In this document: positions 38,101-52,300 of the stretch, piece after piece
Position numbering within the stretch: position 1 is the first letter of the stretch
Layout: each line of letters opens with the position of its first letter
Notes under the pieces: model-generated
The model's database searches: none
Seen by the model: only the letters and a program-made list of their open reading frames with translations
Told to the model about the DNA's origin: nothing
Translations under genes and position numbers: made by a program
From: Neelides folsomi
Taxonomy: Eukaryota; Arthropoda; Collembola; Neelipleona; Neelidae
NCBI GenBank assembly: GCA_034687125.1
Contig: JAQGBZ010000022.1
Coordinates: forward strand, 62,001-126,000
Length of the DNA stretch: 64,000 bases
Direction: 5' to 3'

Positions 38101-40746
38101 AACGCATCTTTAAAAGGTTCCAGTTTTCTGCATGAAGAACAAAATTTTCTCGTGCGGTTTCACCATAAATAGAATACATGTAGAGCTTCACGTTCCATAT
38201 AAATCCATGTGACTTTTATTTAGTTATATAATATACTCGAGTATCTCCATAATGGAATAAAAGGATATCTGCATTAAATGAAGACTATACATACATGTAG
38301 CTTGTACATTAAGCTATGTATGCCACAACTTACAAAATATCCTAATAACGATAAGTAATAGAAAAAGGATGCGGAATATTCCCTGACAAATTGAAAGATG
38401 AAAGTAGAAAAGTAATAGAGATTAGCATACTTGTTTTATATAGAAAGCCTACTAGAAAGAATGAAATGGAACCTCGCGTTATTGACTCTCCATGTAATGG
38501 AAAGAGATCCGCCCTGCTTTCATGTATTCATCATCAGCTACAAAGAAGGAAGGAAATTAAATCATAGAGGTGACAAAGAGACTCAGGAAAGAGATGAGAA
38601 ACGGGGACGACAAACGTTTACAACACGTAAGAGCAGAATGTGGATTCGGGCAAACTCTCGCTTTCCCCTTCTTTGAGCACGTCGAGGGAGGTTCAAACAG
38701 TTTGGTTCGGGCACTTGGGAGATTGAGACTGATGGTGAAGGATGAGAGTTAAAGAGTTGAAAAGTAGAAGACTTCTCCTGTCGTGAATTTCACACTTCCG
38801 TCCAACTAAAAGTTGGCCTGAATGATGTTGGGAATGGAAAAACCGATGCTCCTGCCATCCTTCTCTCCTTCCTTCACATTTTTAGCCCAAAATCCTCAAT
38901 GCCAGTCAAAGGGACTCCGTTCCATCTCAACTCCTCAGTCTTATAGAGTAAAGACTTTTTCCTTTATTACTCTCACGCTCGATCAAAATACGTAAGTCGG
39001 AATCCGAGTAAGATAAAAATGTTTTTCGAATGAGAAAAAACATTATTTCTGCGCTATTATTTCAAATGTACTTAATAGAAATTCAACTCCTTTTTTATTT
39101 ATGAGAGCTTTCCCTTCAACGACTTCTTTGTTATTTTAACAATTACACGTCAAGTATGAAAGAAATAGGGAAACAATAATAGATGTATACCTAGAGTTGA
39201 TTACATTTTTAGCTAGTATATACAAGTATATCTATGTATTGTTTCTTTAATATAAAATGGTATAGTATAGGAAAATATCTACAGAGTACGTTTCTACTTT
39301 AGATAAAATATGTATATTTTATGTATCTGTACCTTATTTTATTTTATATATTTTTTCAGTACTGAATGTTTCATTCCGACTTTCATCTGTCTATATAAAA
39401 GAGTTTACACAATTCAATCACACTTCTCTTGTAGACAGGTACTTCTTCATCAGGAATGTAAACATTCCATAGCAAAGGAGGAATTTGGATTACTTAAGAT
39501 CCTTAGACTTCGGACCACATAACTACCACAATGGTCCAAATAAGGATGAATTTAGTGAAAGAAATAAAATACAAGTGAACGTACATACTGTAGAGGACCA
39601 TATATTGTATATGGTACATCCTTTATCATAATGTTAATCTTTTGCCTTCATCAGAGAAAGAAAGGTAGGGCGGAATTCATGAAAGAAGAATTGGACATTT
39701 CTTTCCTCCTCCCCTCCCAAGATGTCAAGAACAGGGAAAAACTACACAAGAAAGAAATTTGAGAGAAAGAGAAATACAATTTGAAATTCGCTCAAGAACT
39801 CTCATCCTCTTTCATTTCAAATAACCTATTCTATTCTGTGAACGAATACTAGAGAGAAGGCCCAATTTCATTATACTCTACTATTTTCCATGTATTAAAT
39901 ATGTAGTTATAACCGCTGTCATAAGAAATATCTATCAATACAGATATTACAGATACCTTTGAGTATTTTACCCTGGAGCATTCTCTATAGTACATATTTT
40001 TATTTATTGCTGATTTTGACCGACTATTCAATTTCCCTTTCAATAAGGACCAATATTAAATATAAGAAGTACGTACCTACAATATATAATATTCATATAT
40101 TGAATATATCTGTATTATCAAGAGCAACTAAATATCAAGAAGGTAAGTAGCTTTGTAGAGTTATTTTATATTGTGAGATGTTTTTAGGATTTTTAAAATG
40201 CTGACTAAATATTCATTGTAAATAAGCATTATTTGTGAATTCCTAATATTACAATGTCGGATCATGACTGAAATGAATGAATACAAGTAAATATTTAGTA
40301 GCCCAAATGTTCTATACTTTATTTGAAAAGGAATATTAAGGGAATGAAGGTGGAGTTTAAAGGGAAGTTCTTATATGATGGTAATTTTATTTCTTCTCCC
40401 AAGTACACCGTTTCTTTACATAAACTTGTGCTTATCATTCGCCTTTTACGCCCGTCCCTTGGAAGTTGTTGGGAAGAAAGTTAATGCATGACATTTAGAG
40501 CCGAGAAAGAGATCTGTCGCTTCTCTATAGGGAAAGTTTTGGGTTTCTTAAGAAATTGCTTCCTACATTGAAGTTAATAGAGTATAATCCTCCGTGTCTC
40601 TTTTAAGGTCCCTGCAGGGAGGCGAAGGGAATAAGAAAACGGGACATTTGATTTATAGACTCGCCACTTCCTTCCTTAATTTCAAATAGGGCTGAACTTC
40701 ACTCTCCTATCAGCCCTTCGTAATACTCTTCGCTTCTCTTCTTAAG
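35169..40746. other. Spacer with islands, a long AT palindrome and a GTA/TAC patch
   Basis: Islands at about 36100-36570 and 38430-38960 carry short open frames on both strands. A GTA/TAC-rich patch covers about 39180-39320 and recurs at 39890-40120. A donor-like GAAG|GTAAGT at 40144-40145 follows an AT-rich open frame and would match in phase the acceptor at 40746, but the exon itself is doubtful. Confidence 0.4.
37332..37357. repeat. 26-bp perfect AT-only palindrome
   Basis: This is a perfect self-complementary run centred on TTAATTAA, composed only of A and T. It could extrude as a cruciform, or be chance in AT-rich DNA. Confidence 0.85.
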
Positions 40747-41030
40747 GTTTTTCAAATCCAATTGCGTCCTCATTCACACGTGATGGGATTACGCCCGTCT
40801 TGACAAAGGACCAGTTGAAGACTTCTTGGCAAAATCAACATCGAGGAATTGAGATCAATTCCAATTACGACCATTCTTCTCAACATGTTGTATTTACTGA
40901 TGACCCTTTAATTTACTCCAATAAAGAATTCTTGTATAAATCTCCAAATGAATGCGCAATTAGGTTAATCCAAAATAAACCAGTTTTAGTTGGTTTTATA
41001 TGGAAATTAATTAGTGGATTAAGTTCATTG
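40747..41030 (+). CDS. Possible internal or terminal exon, unknown protein
   Basis: A strong acceptor (pyrimidine-rich CTCTTCGCTTCTCTTCTTAAG) ends at 40746. The frame behind it is open for 128 codons to a TAA just after 41132. At 41031 there is a donor-like GTAAGC at a codon boundary, so the exon may be internal (40747-41030, entering with one base of a split codon) or terminal (to 41132). The peptide reads FSNPIASSFTRDGITPVLTK and continues through a hydrophilic stretch to PVLVGFIWKLISGLSSL. No family is recognised. If the exon is internal, no following exon was found downstream. The codon content looks more protein-like than most open frames here. Confidence 0.42.
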
Positions 41031-41132
41031 GTAAGCTGGACCAAAGTAGATCAAATTATACCAGTCAGTCTGTGGCTAGTAAAATCTGGTTTCGAGAGAA
41101 TAGTAAGCAAATTGCTAATACTTAACCACTAA

Positions 41133-44100
41133 TATTAGAGTACAATTGTAGTAATTATATGTAATAATATTGTATGTATGGTATACAGTATCTCTATTTA
41201 TTATCTCTTTAATTAGTGATATAAAATGTATAGCAACAGATATTTTTGGTACTTGGAAAAAGCTGTATCTTTCAATTACCCAATTTTTGTGCAATTTAAT
41301 AATGGATTATATTTATGTATAGGAGCTAACGATAAGTACAACTATTTATGGAAGTAATTCAAAAGCAAAATGAAGAAAAAGTGGATTTAATCCACATGGG
41401 ACTTATTTGCAATATAATCATAAATGAAAGGGTAATTTACTGGTTCATAGATTCTTGAGATGATAATTAAATAATTAAGGACAGAAAAAACAAGAAAGGA
41501 AAAAGAATTCTTTGATTAGTCGAGCCTTAGAATTTCTTAATTGGGTTTTTTCTTCTCATTTGAGATATTTTTTCAATTAATACGAGCCATTCAAGATGGT
41601 GTGATTGAGTAGAAGTCAAGTTGAATTTATTTTTAGTTCTTCTAAATAAGAAATCCCTCGTCTCTAAAATGAGAAATGATTGGCAGATAAAATGGTAGAA
41701 TGATTTAAGGGAATAAAAATATTTTGTGATTAAACATCACATCTTATAAAATAAATAAATTGTTTAATAACTATTTTCAATGATAATTTTAGTTTAAAAA
41801 TCTTCTTGTTACTATTTGCAGTATGTAATTTATTGACTTTCACAAATGTTTTATATAGGTACAGATAAAATAGGTAGTTGCTATTTTTTCACAAATTGGA
41901 AAATAAATGTTGAAAATTTAACATGTGCAATTTTTTCTCCGTCAGGTTCAAATTTCCCAAGTGAGCTTTTAGTTCTAGGAGCATTTGTCCTAATGGAGAT
42001 TTCACGGTCTCATTCACCCTTTCAGCTCCCACAATCATCACATCAAAGAGGAAAAAATATGCAAATCCATTCTTTCACATTTTCAATGCCCTATTATTTC
42101 TCCTCGTGGAACCTTACCACATTAATAGCATCGATAGAGAATATTTATAAATTCTCTCTTCCATATTTATTGTGCAGTCAATAAAGTTCACATGAGATCA
42201 TTTTGAGGACGACTGAGCATTTAATAAGAAATATTCTTTTTCTTCCAGGGTCGTAAAATTTAACTATCCTCGATGTTTGATTCAACCTTGTTATTTTTTA
42301 TATACGGAAGAACCCTCGCCTTTACGATCGGATGGAGTGGCGAGAAACGATAAATCCACTTTGATTGGCTCCTAAAATATTGAGTGGTCTCTGGTCAGGC
42401 GAAAAAGGGAAAGCGAGTCTTTTGCCGAGAGTAATATATTATGACCGCAGAATCGTCTTTGCCCATCTCAGCCAAGGGGGATTGGGAGAAATTGTCCGTT
42501 TTCTCTTTCTTCCTCATCCTTGACAAGTGTGAAGTGGGGTTTATGGAGCTCGGCCTTTCTTTTCAAATCCTCTCCCTTTCCTCGGTTCCCCATTGCTAAG
42601 CTGTCTCTAATGGTCTTCATCATATGTCTCATAAGATACAAGATAAATACAATGTTGGGAAAAGAACAACCATCAGTGGGAATGAGAAAAAAACTCGTCA
42701 TCTGCCTTTCACAATCACGAGCTTTTTGACTGGATATAGGGAGAATGAGTTTGTTCAAACATGATTTCACTATTCACACTCTTTTTGATTTGGGAGAGAA
42801 TTCGTGCGAGTGACGGGGAAATCCTTTCACTCGTCATTTGAGAAAATTGGATTGAAGAGAAGAACCACCATCAGGAAGCCTTGTGAATTTCCAAAAGGAA
42901 AATCCACAAGTGAGTTGCGGCTTCACAACAAATGCGACTAAACCCATGCTTTTGACAAGCCTCTTTACATTGAGTTTACCGCTTAAGAGTTTGTACGGCT
43001 TTGGCAGCATAAGCTTATTTTATTTTAGCTGGAATTTGAATAACTCCGGATTTCATGAGTTATTGAATTGGAGCTGAAATTTAGTAGGAGCAATGGGAGC
43101 AGTCACTCGTTACGAAGCAACCAAAAATATCCATTTCCATTCAATACGTACAACCAACGTTTCATATTGTGGATTTAGTCATATTGGATGAGGATAATGC
43201 ATCCGTGTAATCGAAACCTTTTGTTTTACATTCATCTGATCCCTTTAATCATATTTAGTATTGCAATATTGTTGTTTTGTAAATGCTTGAGACGCGAGAA
43301 AGAGGAGACAAAAGAGATATTTGAAAGAGGAGAGCAAATGCGATAGCTTTTGAATCTGAGAATGTGCAGGATTCCCTTTCATCGAGAAATGGGAAAAGAC
43401 CCGCTCCCGGCAAATTTGCTCCCTCTAAGTTCAAGGAAGATAACCTTCAAAGATGAACACAATCTCAAAGTTTCCTTTATAGTATATTTTTATATTTTTT
43501 CATTCTTTCTTTTACCAACGTAAAGATTTACTATGATCAATGACAAAATTAAATTCCTAAGCTTATTGGACATTATTGTTTACTGTATTCGTACACATTA
43601 TTTACAAAATATTTACACATATATTTACAAATTACTTACCTATGGACTTAAATACCAATTATATACAATGTGTATGAGATGATGTGGCATGTTAAGCGTG
43701 GGAAGCAGTATTTACATACATTATCTACATTTTATTAGCTTATGGTATTTACATAATATTCAACATACGTACTAGTAATTAGCAAACAATTTTGACTCAA
43801 ACTAATAAGGGGCAATTATTATGTATTTGAAGAGCTTTTATTCACGAATATTATTTTGGAAAGTGCGCAGGTTTCGATGGGACGTTTATTTGAAAGAACT
43901 GTGAATAGGAATAGAGACCAATAATTATCCATGTGTTCCTATCTATATGTCCAATCTAATCATGAGCGTGTAATTGGGAATGTACGTAATGATGACTATA
44001 TACTTAGGCCACTTAATAAATATAGTCCCAAGGATGGAACGACATATGTGCGAACACGAACGATCCATTTATGAGAGTTAATAAAGGAGAAAGAAGGGAA

Positions 44101-45584
44101 CGAATTTGTATGTGACGAATAGAGCCCGTGGAGCAGAAATGGAGTATTTGCGGAGGAATCCTTTGTTCTCGTGATGAAAAATGATGATTCGGTATCTTCA
44201 GCTTTTCAAAAGAGAAGATTCATTGTGAATAGACCCGTTTTTCCTCTGAAGACTTCATCCTGAATCTCCAAGCAAATTACTCTTTCTATCTCTAATCACC
44301 GGATTCATCCTTCTTGCTCTCTCCTACTTACCCCTCCGTCTTTCAATCTTAAAAAATTGCTTTTATCATAGAGAAAAGACCCTTCCTTTCTACTCATTTC
44401 AAAGACCATGGTGAATATTTTTTAAAGTGGGGGCTTAAGTAGCGTGAATGCTGTGTAATGAAACCAACTTCGTGCAATTTTGTCATTTTTAAAGATTTTC
44501 ATCCATTATTAACTAAGATCAATATGATAAAGTTAGTGCTGTGTTCACTTGTACTCTGGTTTTATCCTTTATTAATGATCAATTTATATTATTGCACAGA
44601 ATCCCATGTAATATTCACCAATTAAATAATATTTGTTTTGTAAATATCTAAAATCAAACTAATGAGGAAGAGTTGATTCATATCTAATAAATCAACCTAA
44701 ATTCTTACAATATGTACTCGTCCAAAGGATTGTGAGCAACAGCGTTTAATTTCAAAATCCTTGATTAAATATTAAAATTTTAATTAATCAATCCTTCCTT
44801 TCTCTTCCGGCCCCAAAGGGGAAATAAGATTCCAAGTGTAAATCAAGTTGGTTTGATATTCTATATATCCTAATGATGTTTTTCAATAATAAATTGTTGT
44901 TGTTAATCTAAGAAAGGAATATTTCCATTTAAAACTATTATATTATTTAGTATAACTCAATGTGTAGTAATACATCATTTATGTATGACTATGGTATATC
45001 CTCCAAACTACAAAACCTTAAATACAGATAAATAGACTAGAATTATTATTTACCATCAATAAAAATTAAACCCATCCAATTATAAAATATACCGTATTTG
45101 TTTAAAATTAAAAAAAAAGATATTCAAAATTCAATTCCATTTAGGGTTTTTATTGAAGGCATTTAATTTGTTTATAATTCTTATATTTCATTATTACTGA
45201 CGATGAGTTTTTAATTACTTTAATTTTAATAACATTACATACTTTTGCTTTTAAAACATTTAAATATTTATAAGATGGTATTAATTATTAACGTCTGAGG
45301 AAATTAAATTTGCATTTATGTAAATATTGTTTAATGAAAGCCAAATTTGATAGTTCCGCATCAAGCAAATAAACTTATTTTGTGTAAAAGATGAGTGAGA
45401 AATGCCCAGAGTCATTTAAATCAATTAAAATTCAGCTTACATTAAATTTCATCATAATCTCAGAAGGCGAGTAAACCTTATAATTACGAGACCAACCATA
45501 GGAAAAGATTAAAGAGATGAAGGGCCGATGGAAGATTAACAGACCTATAAAATGAAGAGAATATTTGATATAGCCATATCTCAC
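41133..45584. other. Spacer with islands, no confident gene
   Basis: A plus-strand open frame at 41846-42184 (112 codons) and a minus-strand frame at 42468-42770 lie here. The latter contains a Kozak-like ATG start followed by 41 codons beginning MGNRGKGEDL. Neither has supporting splice signals or a known family. Islands lie at about 42300-43080 and 44040-44340, and a GTA/TAC patch at about 43570-43780. Confidence 0.4.
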
Positions 45585-45680
45585 CCGTGTTTTCCCAAGG
45601 AGGAGAGCATCCATTTCCCCCTCTGGCGCTGAGTTGACTCCTCTCAAGTTCAATTTGGCTTCTGGGCCGTACATCGCCAT
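45585..45680 (-). CDS. Possible first coding exon (minus strand), 32 codons
   Basis: A minus-strand ATG at 45678-45680, in a good context (AGGATGGCG), opens 32 codons (starting MAMYGPEAKL, ending LLLGKTR). They stop at a codon boundary before a donor-like CGG|GTGAGA, with the GT at 45583-45584. Beyond the donor the frame turns AT-rich and hydrophobic, consistent with intron sequence. The exon sits at the edge of a G+C-richer island (about 45590-45980). No domain is recognised. Its donor phase equals that of the candidate exons at 30936, 54187 and 234 on the same strand. Confidence 0.35.
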
Positions 45681-48600
45681 CCTCCTCAATTTAAATTCGA
45701 ACCACCTCAATTTAATCCAGAAAAACGGAACTTGAAGGAAAGTTCCTCATTAGAAACTCGAGTCGTCGGTCCATAATCCGCCAAAGGAGAGTAATTGGGA
45801 ATTGGCGGGGGAGATTGAACAGTCCCCGGATCTTCTTTCAATCTTCAAGATTCAGATGAAGAGTAAGGAGATTACTCCGACGACACTGACGACGGAAATC
45901 ACATGAAGAAAAGTCAAAAGTGGGGAAAGAAGAAAGTTTCAAGCCTTGGCAGCTGGGAAGTTTCCCCTTTCCACAATTCATACCTTACTGTCTCTTTCAC
46001 TCACGGATGGGATTACATGGCTAAGGTTGCTCCTAATGCAAATTCTGCATGTGTATTTTCTCATATATATAAATATATGGACGTTCCCAACGACGGCTGT
46101 CTCTTTCCTTTTACATCGATGTAACTCAGAAAGTATTTTTTCAAAAGGTTCTCTGATCAATCAGGTCACGTCAGTTCCAAAGCTTCAAGGTTTCACAAAA
46201 ATATTTCACAATGATTTGAAATCGAAGATTTTAAAAATTCAAACTTGATATTCCAACTAAATCTTATATGAACTTTTTTTCAAAGGTATTCGACTTCAAC
46301 AATGAAATCTCTGACCGGTTGAGTGCTTTTGAACAATTTGAGATATAAAGATCAATTTCGCTATTGGAAGTCTGCGAGCGTCAAGAGGAGCATTGTGGTT
46401 ATTTATCCGTAAGATAATTTTTCCCCAAAATGGGCGATTGGTGGGGCCTATGCATCTGAAGAGGATTAGGTCCTGAAGTGCTTCATATTAAGAATCCACT
46501 CAAGTAATAAAAGGGGGAGGAAGGATTCCATAAATGAAAAATGTTTTAGTGATTAAGAAAACCACTTTATGGCTTCATAACCCATGACATATAAATACTT
46601 ACGATAGTTATAAAGTCTATAAACTTTCTCAAATTTCCACTAAAATGTATAAAGCTCCAATTGGCTCTTATTTTCCCCAAATTTTCAATTCTTAATATCC
46701 CAATAGCAAAGTAATAGGTAATATGCTAAACAATAGGTAGTATGTAGAAAGGGAGAATCGGAAAGGAAATTTTCACAATTTAATGCTATTTGCCTATCTT
46801 CTCCAAGCTAAAAGGATTTAATTTTCATTAAAGTTTTTAAAAAAATTGAATTACGGTTGACTCAACTCCAATGTATATACGCTTGCCAATATTGGAAAAG
46901 TTAATTTTCTCTCAAGTAAGCCAATTGAGTTCCATTTGCTATAATAACTCCACGTTTCAATTATTATTTATTATTGAATGACATCCCAAGAGGAAAATGA
47001 AATTTTGCAAAAAAAGAAGATGAAATGGAAAAGAATCAATACAGCTTTCATCTTACATATGGTCCCAAAGCCTAAATGTAAACTTATCACGTACTCGCTT
47101 CCTATATCAATCTAGCATATTACTAGAAAGTACCTTTATAACTACAAAGTACGACAGCATTAAAAGAAGTTTCCACACTTTCAGAGATCTTTAATAATTT
47201 TGAAAGGATTGGGCTCTCTCAATCAGTTTGTATTGAAATCCGTCATGTACAGACCAACTTAAAGTTGAAGAAGGTATTTAAGATTGTGCTATACGTGTAT
47301 AAAATAAAATGTTTAAAACTACATTACATACCTAATATACCATAAATACAAGTAGGATAGAATAATCTTAAACAAACTTATACCTGTATTAATATTCAAA
47401 TATGCATAATACATAATTGTATGGTATATAGATTTTCCTATTCATTGAATTTATCAAAAAATTATTTCAATGTCTACATATGAAATATTTGCATTTTAAT
47501 AAACTAAAAGTAATAATATTGGATTGATAATTCTGGCAAACTTCGTTGGTTGGATTCTTTTTAACAAGCATGTCATTTGCATATTCATTGAAGAGCTTTA
47601 ATAATTGGGTTTACTAATGAGGATTTTCAATTATGATAATATTCATCAAGTTCCCAAAAGACAAGTTTTAATTAAAAGTTTTAAATAACCGGTCCAAACT
47701 TCATGCACACTATTGATAAAATTAGATGCAAAATAAGAAAACGAGGGTTTATTGATCGGTGGTTGAAAGGAAAGTCAAGGGGGAATCATAAAGAACAAAT
47801 GAGTTGTGGTTGTGAGATTCCTCTACAAATTGCCACCAAGTCCCAAAACTCCAATTGACAGTTACACTAAACCATTCAGACTCCCAATAGCGATCCAATT
47901 AATAATCAATGGTATCAATTCCGCGTACTTGCTCCAACTTCCATTACATCTCCTAATGGCACCTTAATTGATTTTCCCTCATCTTTCCAAAATATTGTTT
48001 TCGGGACTAGGATTTTCCTGGAAATTCGCACATCACTGTTTCAATGTTATTCCTCCAAATGTTTATTGGTTCAAGAAGGGAGAATCGGAAATGTTGATAG
48101 GGAAAAAACGTGGAAGGGACTTCAAATGTTGAGTAAGAATTCAATAGTGAGTTGAACAAGTCGTTTGTATCTGACTGAGTTCCCTCGTGATTTCCATTCT
48201 ATTAGATGAGGTGACGGTGATTGATTCTTCTTTTAGTAAATAAGTTTCGGCTCCTTAGCCTTTCACCTTTTTCCCCTCTTCGACAATAACACCTTATAAG
48301 AGAAAATCAATGGCCAAAGTCTCACATTCTTTTCTTCTCAAACTTTCCTTATTTTCCAAATTTAATTAGATAGAAACTTTTGTTCCATAAATACGATTCG
48401 GAAGTTGTGTTTTATTTATTTGATGCCTAAATGAATTAGTGAAATATTTATTAATTCGGAATGTTACGTGAGTTTAGAGAGTTTGAATGAAATTGAAATT
48501 AGCGCCTATAATTTGTTTAACTTCTCCATTCAAAAGTTTTCCAGTGTGTGCTTCCTCGTTGGAAAAACAAGTATGGAAAATGAACAAAGGGGATTTTGAA

Positions 48601-49025
48601 TTGGAGGGGGCGGGATTGTTCATTGCTGATATTGTCCTGTTGATAATACACGAACTAGTAGATTCAAAATATGTCAACTGCATAGAAGAAGTATAAAGTT
48701 TCACAATGAATGGTTTATTCCAGTAAAAGGGGAACGAAACTGTTAGTTGTATGTATGCTGGAGAGAAAGCATGTCGCTTACATTAATAAATATATTCATA
48801 GATGATTTTCACTTTTAACGTCACTCTTATTATACAGGTATAAATAACTCTTGTTCTATTCAAGTCTTTAAAGAGTATATTTATATTCAGGGGTACATAA
48901 ATATATGAGTACTTATATGTTTATATTGTTAACTTCTTTACAATCGGTATTTAAATGATTCAATAGATAAATCCCATTGAATATGAATTTAAGTTCAAGA
49001 GCAAAAATATTCGTTGTATTTTGTG
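45681..49025. other. Spacer with islands
   Basis: Open frames at 45903-46124 and 45946-46248 overlap in different frames and are probably by-products of an island. An island at 47760-48300 and a GTA/TAC patch at 47280-47430 are the only other features seen. Confidence 0.4.
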
Positions 49026-49169
49026 TTATTGACAGGAGAAGGAAATGAGTGGAATGAAATTGAGATTTAGAACAGAGGAGAAGAGTCGGAATGAATATGA
49101 TAAGTCTTCAGGGTTTAGCTGATGATGAGACGTTGAATATTCAAAAGTCAACAGGAGGACCGGAGATTG

Positions 49170-49375
49170 TAATTTGATTGAGGAGGTGGGGGTTCGTCGT
49201 CGTGAAGAGGTTTGGAATGCAGGGAGGCGGAATGTGGTAAAAAGTGGAGCTTTCTGCCAGTCTCCCAGCCGACTCTCCTCGTCGGCCCCGACTCCGGGCA
49301 GAGCGGGCAGGGGAAGGAACACATGGAGGCCCCGCTGTGCCCACCACCCACCCACCCGGACACGAACACTTGTTG
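49170..49375. other. Most G+C-rich island of the spacer, CpG-containing
   Basis: This short stretch is well above the local G+C level and holds many CpG dinucleotides (for example CGTCGTCGTG, CTCGTCGGCCCCGACTCCGG). Open frames run through it in three minus-strand frames and one plus-strand frame, one of 121 codons (49026-49391), which is expected where stop codons are rare. One minus frame contains CSFPCPLCPESG, but the remaining spacing does not fit a zinc finger. It may be a promoter or exon. The strand is undecided. Confidence 0.35.
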
Positions 49376-52300
49376 AATGAATCTTAAACAAACTAAGTTT
49401 ATCTCGTCATATATCAAGGGAGATGAGAAACTTGAAAGCTTAATCAAATATAAATTCATATTAGCCGCCGCAATCTAACAGTTCTCATAAATTTTCCTTT
49501 CAAAAAAGAAAGTTGAGGAGAGTAGATGAAGAAAGTATTTGGAGAAGGTTCAAAAACGGTTTCTCTCTTTCTTATAAATAGGACAGATATCCGTATGATT
49601 CAATGTATGAAGTGGTGGGGCTCAAAATTAAATGAATGGGCTGTTATAGCCTATCATGTGAATGTACTTTGTATTTATGATGGGTTTCCCTCTTCGTATA
49701 ATTCCAATCTTAGGACGAAGATAAAATGGGGAATAAAAGGAGAGTGAAAGGCAATCATAATATACGTAAGGAAACTCGGAATTGCAATCTACTCAATGGT
49801 TCCTAGAAGAACTCTCTAAGAGATTCCTAGTAAAACCGCCGAGTCTCAAACCATTTGATTAACGTCTTTTCTTATGTAATAATAATGCAGTTTGGAACTG
49901 CTTAAAGTAAGATTCCCAACTTTGCAAGTTTGTTTTTATAAACGCTTAAGATTTAACCACAAGAAAGAGTTTTTATTGCACTTTAATAAACCACGTATTT
50001 TTCTTCATTAAATAACTTACAGAGGACATATGAGCATCTTCATTGTGGCATTTCAGGGTTGTTTGGTCTTCAAGAGAGCGCAAGAGAATTAATTAGTTCA
50101 ATTAGTGTGTGAGGGGCCGAAAGGAATGGGAGAAAATTGTTCCCGCGCAGGGGCCAAAAATGCCCTCATCTTCTCTTATGGTTCTCTCCGTCAATTCACA
50201 ACTCAACAAATCTTCACCACAACGCCCATTTATGAGGTGAAACAGATGGTCCCATGGTTCGATTTTACATCAGTTTTATTTGTTTTCCAATGCTCATCAT
50301 TTGATTAAAAATAGCAAAATAAGCAATATTGAATACATATCAACTTCTATTTTATTTATGATTCATACCATATCTATGAAATTAACGAGAAAGGCCATTT
50401 TAATTATTTGTATGTATGGTAAAGAATAGCATGGATTTGAATGCGCAATTAAATTAAGTTGAAATGCCCTAAAGGATTTTCTACACCATGAATCAAAGTG
50501 GTAAGTATTAACTGTACTACTAAATATTATCTACCATAGTACATAGTGTTTACTGTACCAATATTCACTGTCAGTATACAGTATGCGTGTACACATAAAA
50601 ACGGAGATTCGAAATGTGTAATTATGGGAGATGTATTAAGTTGAAGAGGGATCAAAAAGCTCTCCCAATTCTCCTCTAATGGAAAGATAAGAGCCGATGA
50701 GGTTTGTCGCATATGAAAGAATATTACTTTGGATCTCTTGGAGGGATTCAACGACACAGGCTGAGTGATCTCCTTACTTTCCACCCAGAATGGTAATACG
50801 CGGAAACGTCCTTTACGTTTCATCTTCAATGGGGTCTTTCACAGTCTCATCCAGAGACGGCTAATGGGTCCTGGAGCGAGAGGAAGGTTGAGAAAGTGTA
50901 AAGGGAAAGTTGAAAGGATTAAGGACCAGAATCTCGTCTCTTATTTGAAACTCACATTACGGGGGAAAAAGAGAGGAAAGGGAAAAAGAGGAAAATTTAT
51001 TTGGCAAATAAACTCCTTTCCGGTTGACCTCCACCAACCCATCTCGAATTATATCTGCAGTGTGGTGCAGACGTTCAGCCGCTAATTTCCCAAACCTCCC
51101 TCACTGTCAGCAATAAGATGTATTTACTTACTATGGACATTACAGCGTCCACTTTGTACCCTAATGGGATGAAATGCACAACAAAGCAGATGAGAATTTC
51201 GTTCATAGGGATTTTTAATTAATTTCGAAGGAAGAAGAACGAGGAACTCCCGGGAGACTCTTGTTAAACATTATGAGGGCTGGAGGCATGCGAGCAGAGG
51301 AGCCATTCGACTCTTCATGTCACTCCTTTATTTTTAAAAGTGGGATTGTGGCAGTTTGAGAGTGAAATATCCCCAAACTTTGTCTTCATTCTCATCCAAA
51401 GTGAGAAGAAGGGGAGTCGTTGGGAACGACAGCTAATGGCCTTATTATTCCAGAGTCGCCAATTTAGAAGTCCCTCAAGGAGCGAAAAGATCGCGTTTTT
51501 TCACCTTAGTTCTCTACCAAATTCGACGGCCGCAATGTATTGGGGATCCAGGGCCACTAATAGGACCCTTTGTTTCAGAAGATACGGCCATGGGATTGAG
51601 AACTCACAAAATATTCATTCTGGGCTTTCCAAAAACTCTTTATAGTCCTTGTTTATGGACGAGTGATGAAAAGTTGGGGAATTCAAAAGTCGTAAAAAAT
51701 TCAGCGAGTATTATAATTTTTGATTAAAATTCATGATGAAACAAAGGCTCGTATTTTCAATTAAGCAGACTATTTTTAGCCTGCTCTATTCGAGCTATTC
51801 TTATTTACATAATTGATAGCAAATCTCCATTTTGGAAGGAATAAATGCAAATTCAAATTAGTTGGGTAACAAAGTTACCTAATTACAATCCAATAAAAGT
51901 CTTTGAATGCAAAATTATGACATTATCCCGATATTAACATTACAACATTTTATCACTGTCAGAATCTAATAAATATTGTACTACAAATGTCTATACCGAG
52001 TAATGTTTGCGAGAGAAATTCGTAGCTCATTCACATTCCTGGATCAAGGAATTAAATATTAATCACTATTTTCATTTTTACGTGGGAATGTTAATATTGG
52101 AGGTTGGAAAGAAAAAAAATTGTAAAAAGAGTCTTTGGAGAATTCGTCTAGGGAGAGGTTAAGAGAAACATGAGTGAATAATAAAAAAGGGTTTTCTCGG
52201 GGCTTTTGTAAGGATTCGACACGTTTTTCCTTTCCTCGTACAAATCAAATTCATTCCTTCTCATCCGAAAGAGAAGTAGGTCGAGACGGAATTGACCTTC

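Noticed and set aside
41846-42184. 112-codon plus-strand open frame
   Set aside because: It follows a TATATAG-type site without a pyrimidine tract and has no family resemblance.
49148-49459. Possible zinc finger around CSFPCPLCPESG (minus strand)
   Set aside because: The spacing of later His/Cys residues does not fit a C2H2 or other common finger.
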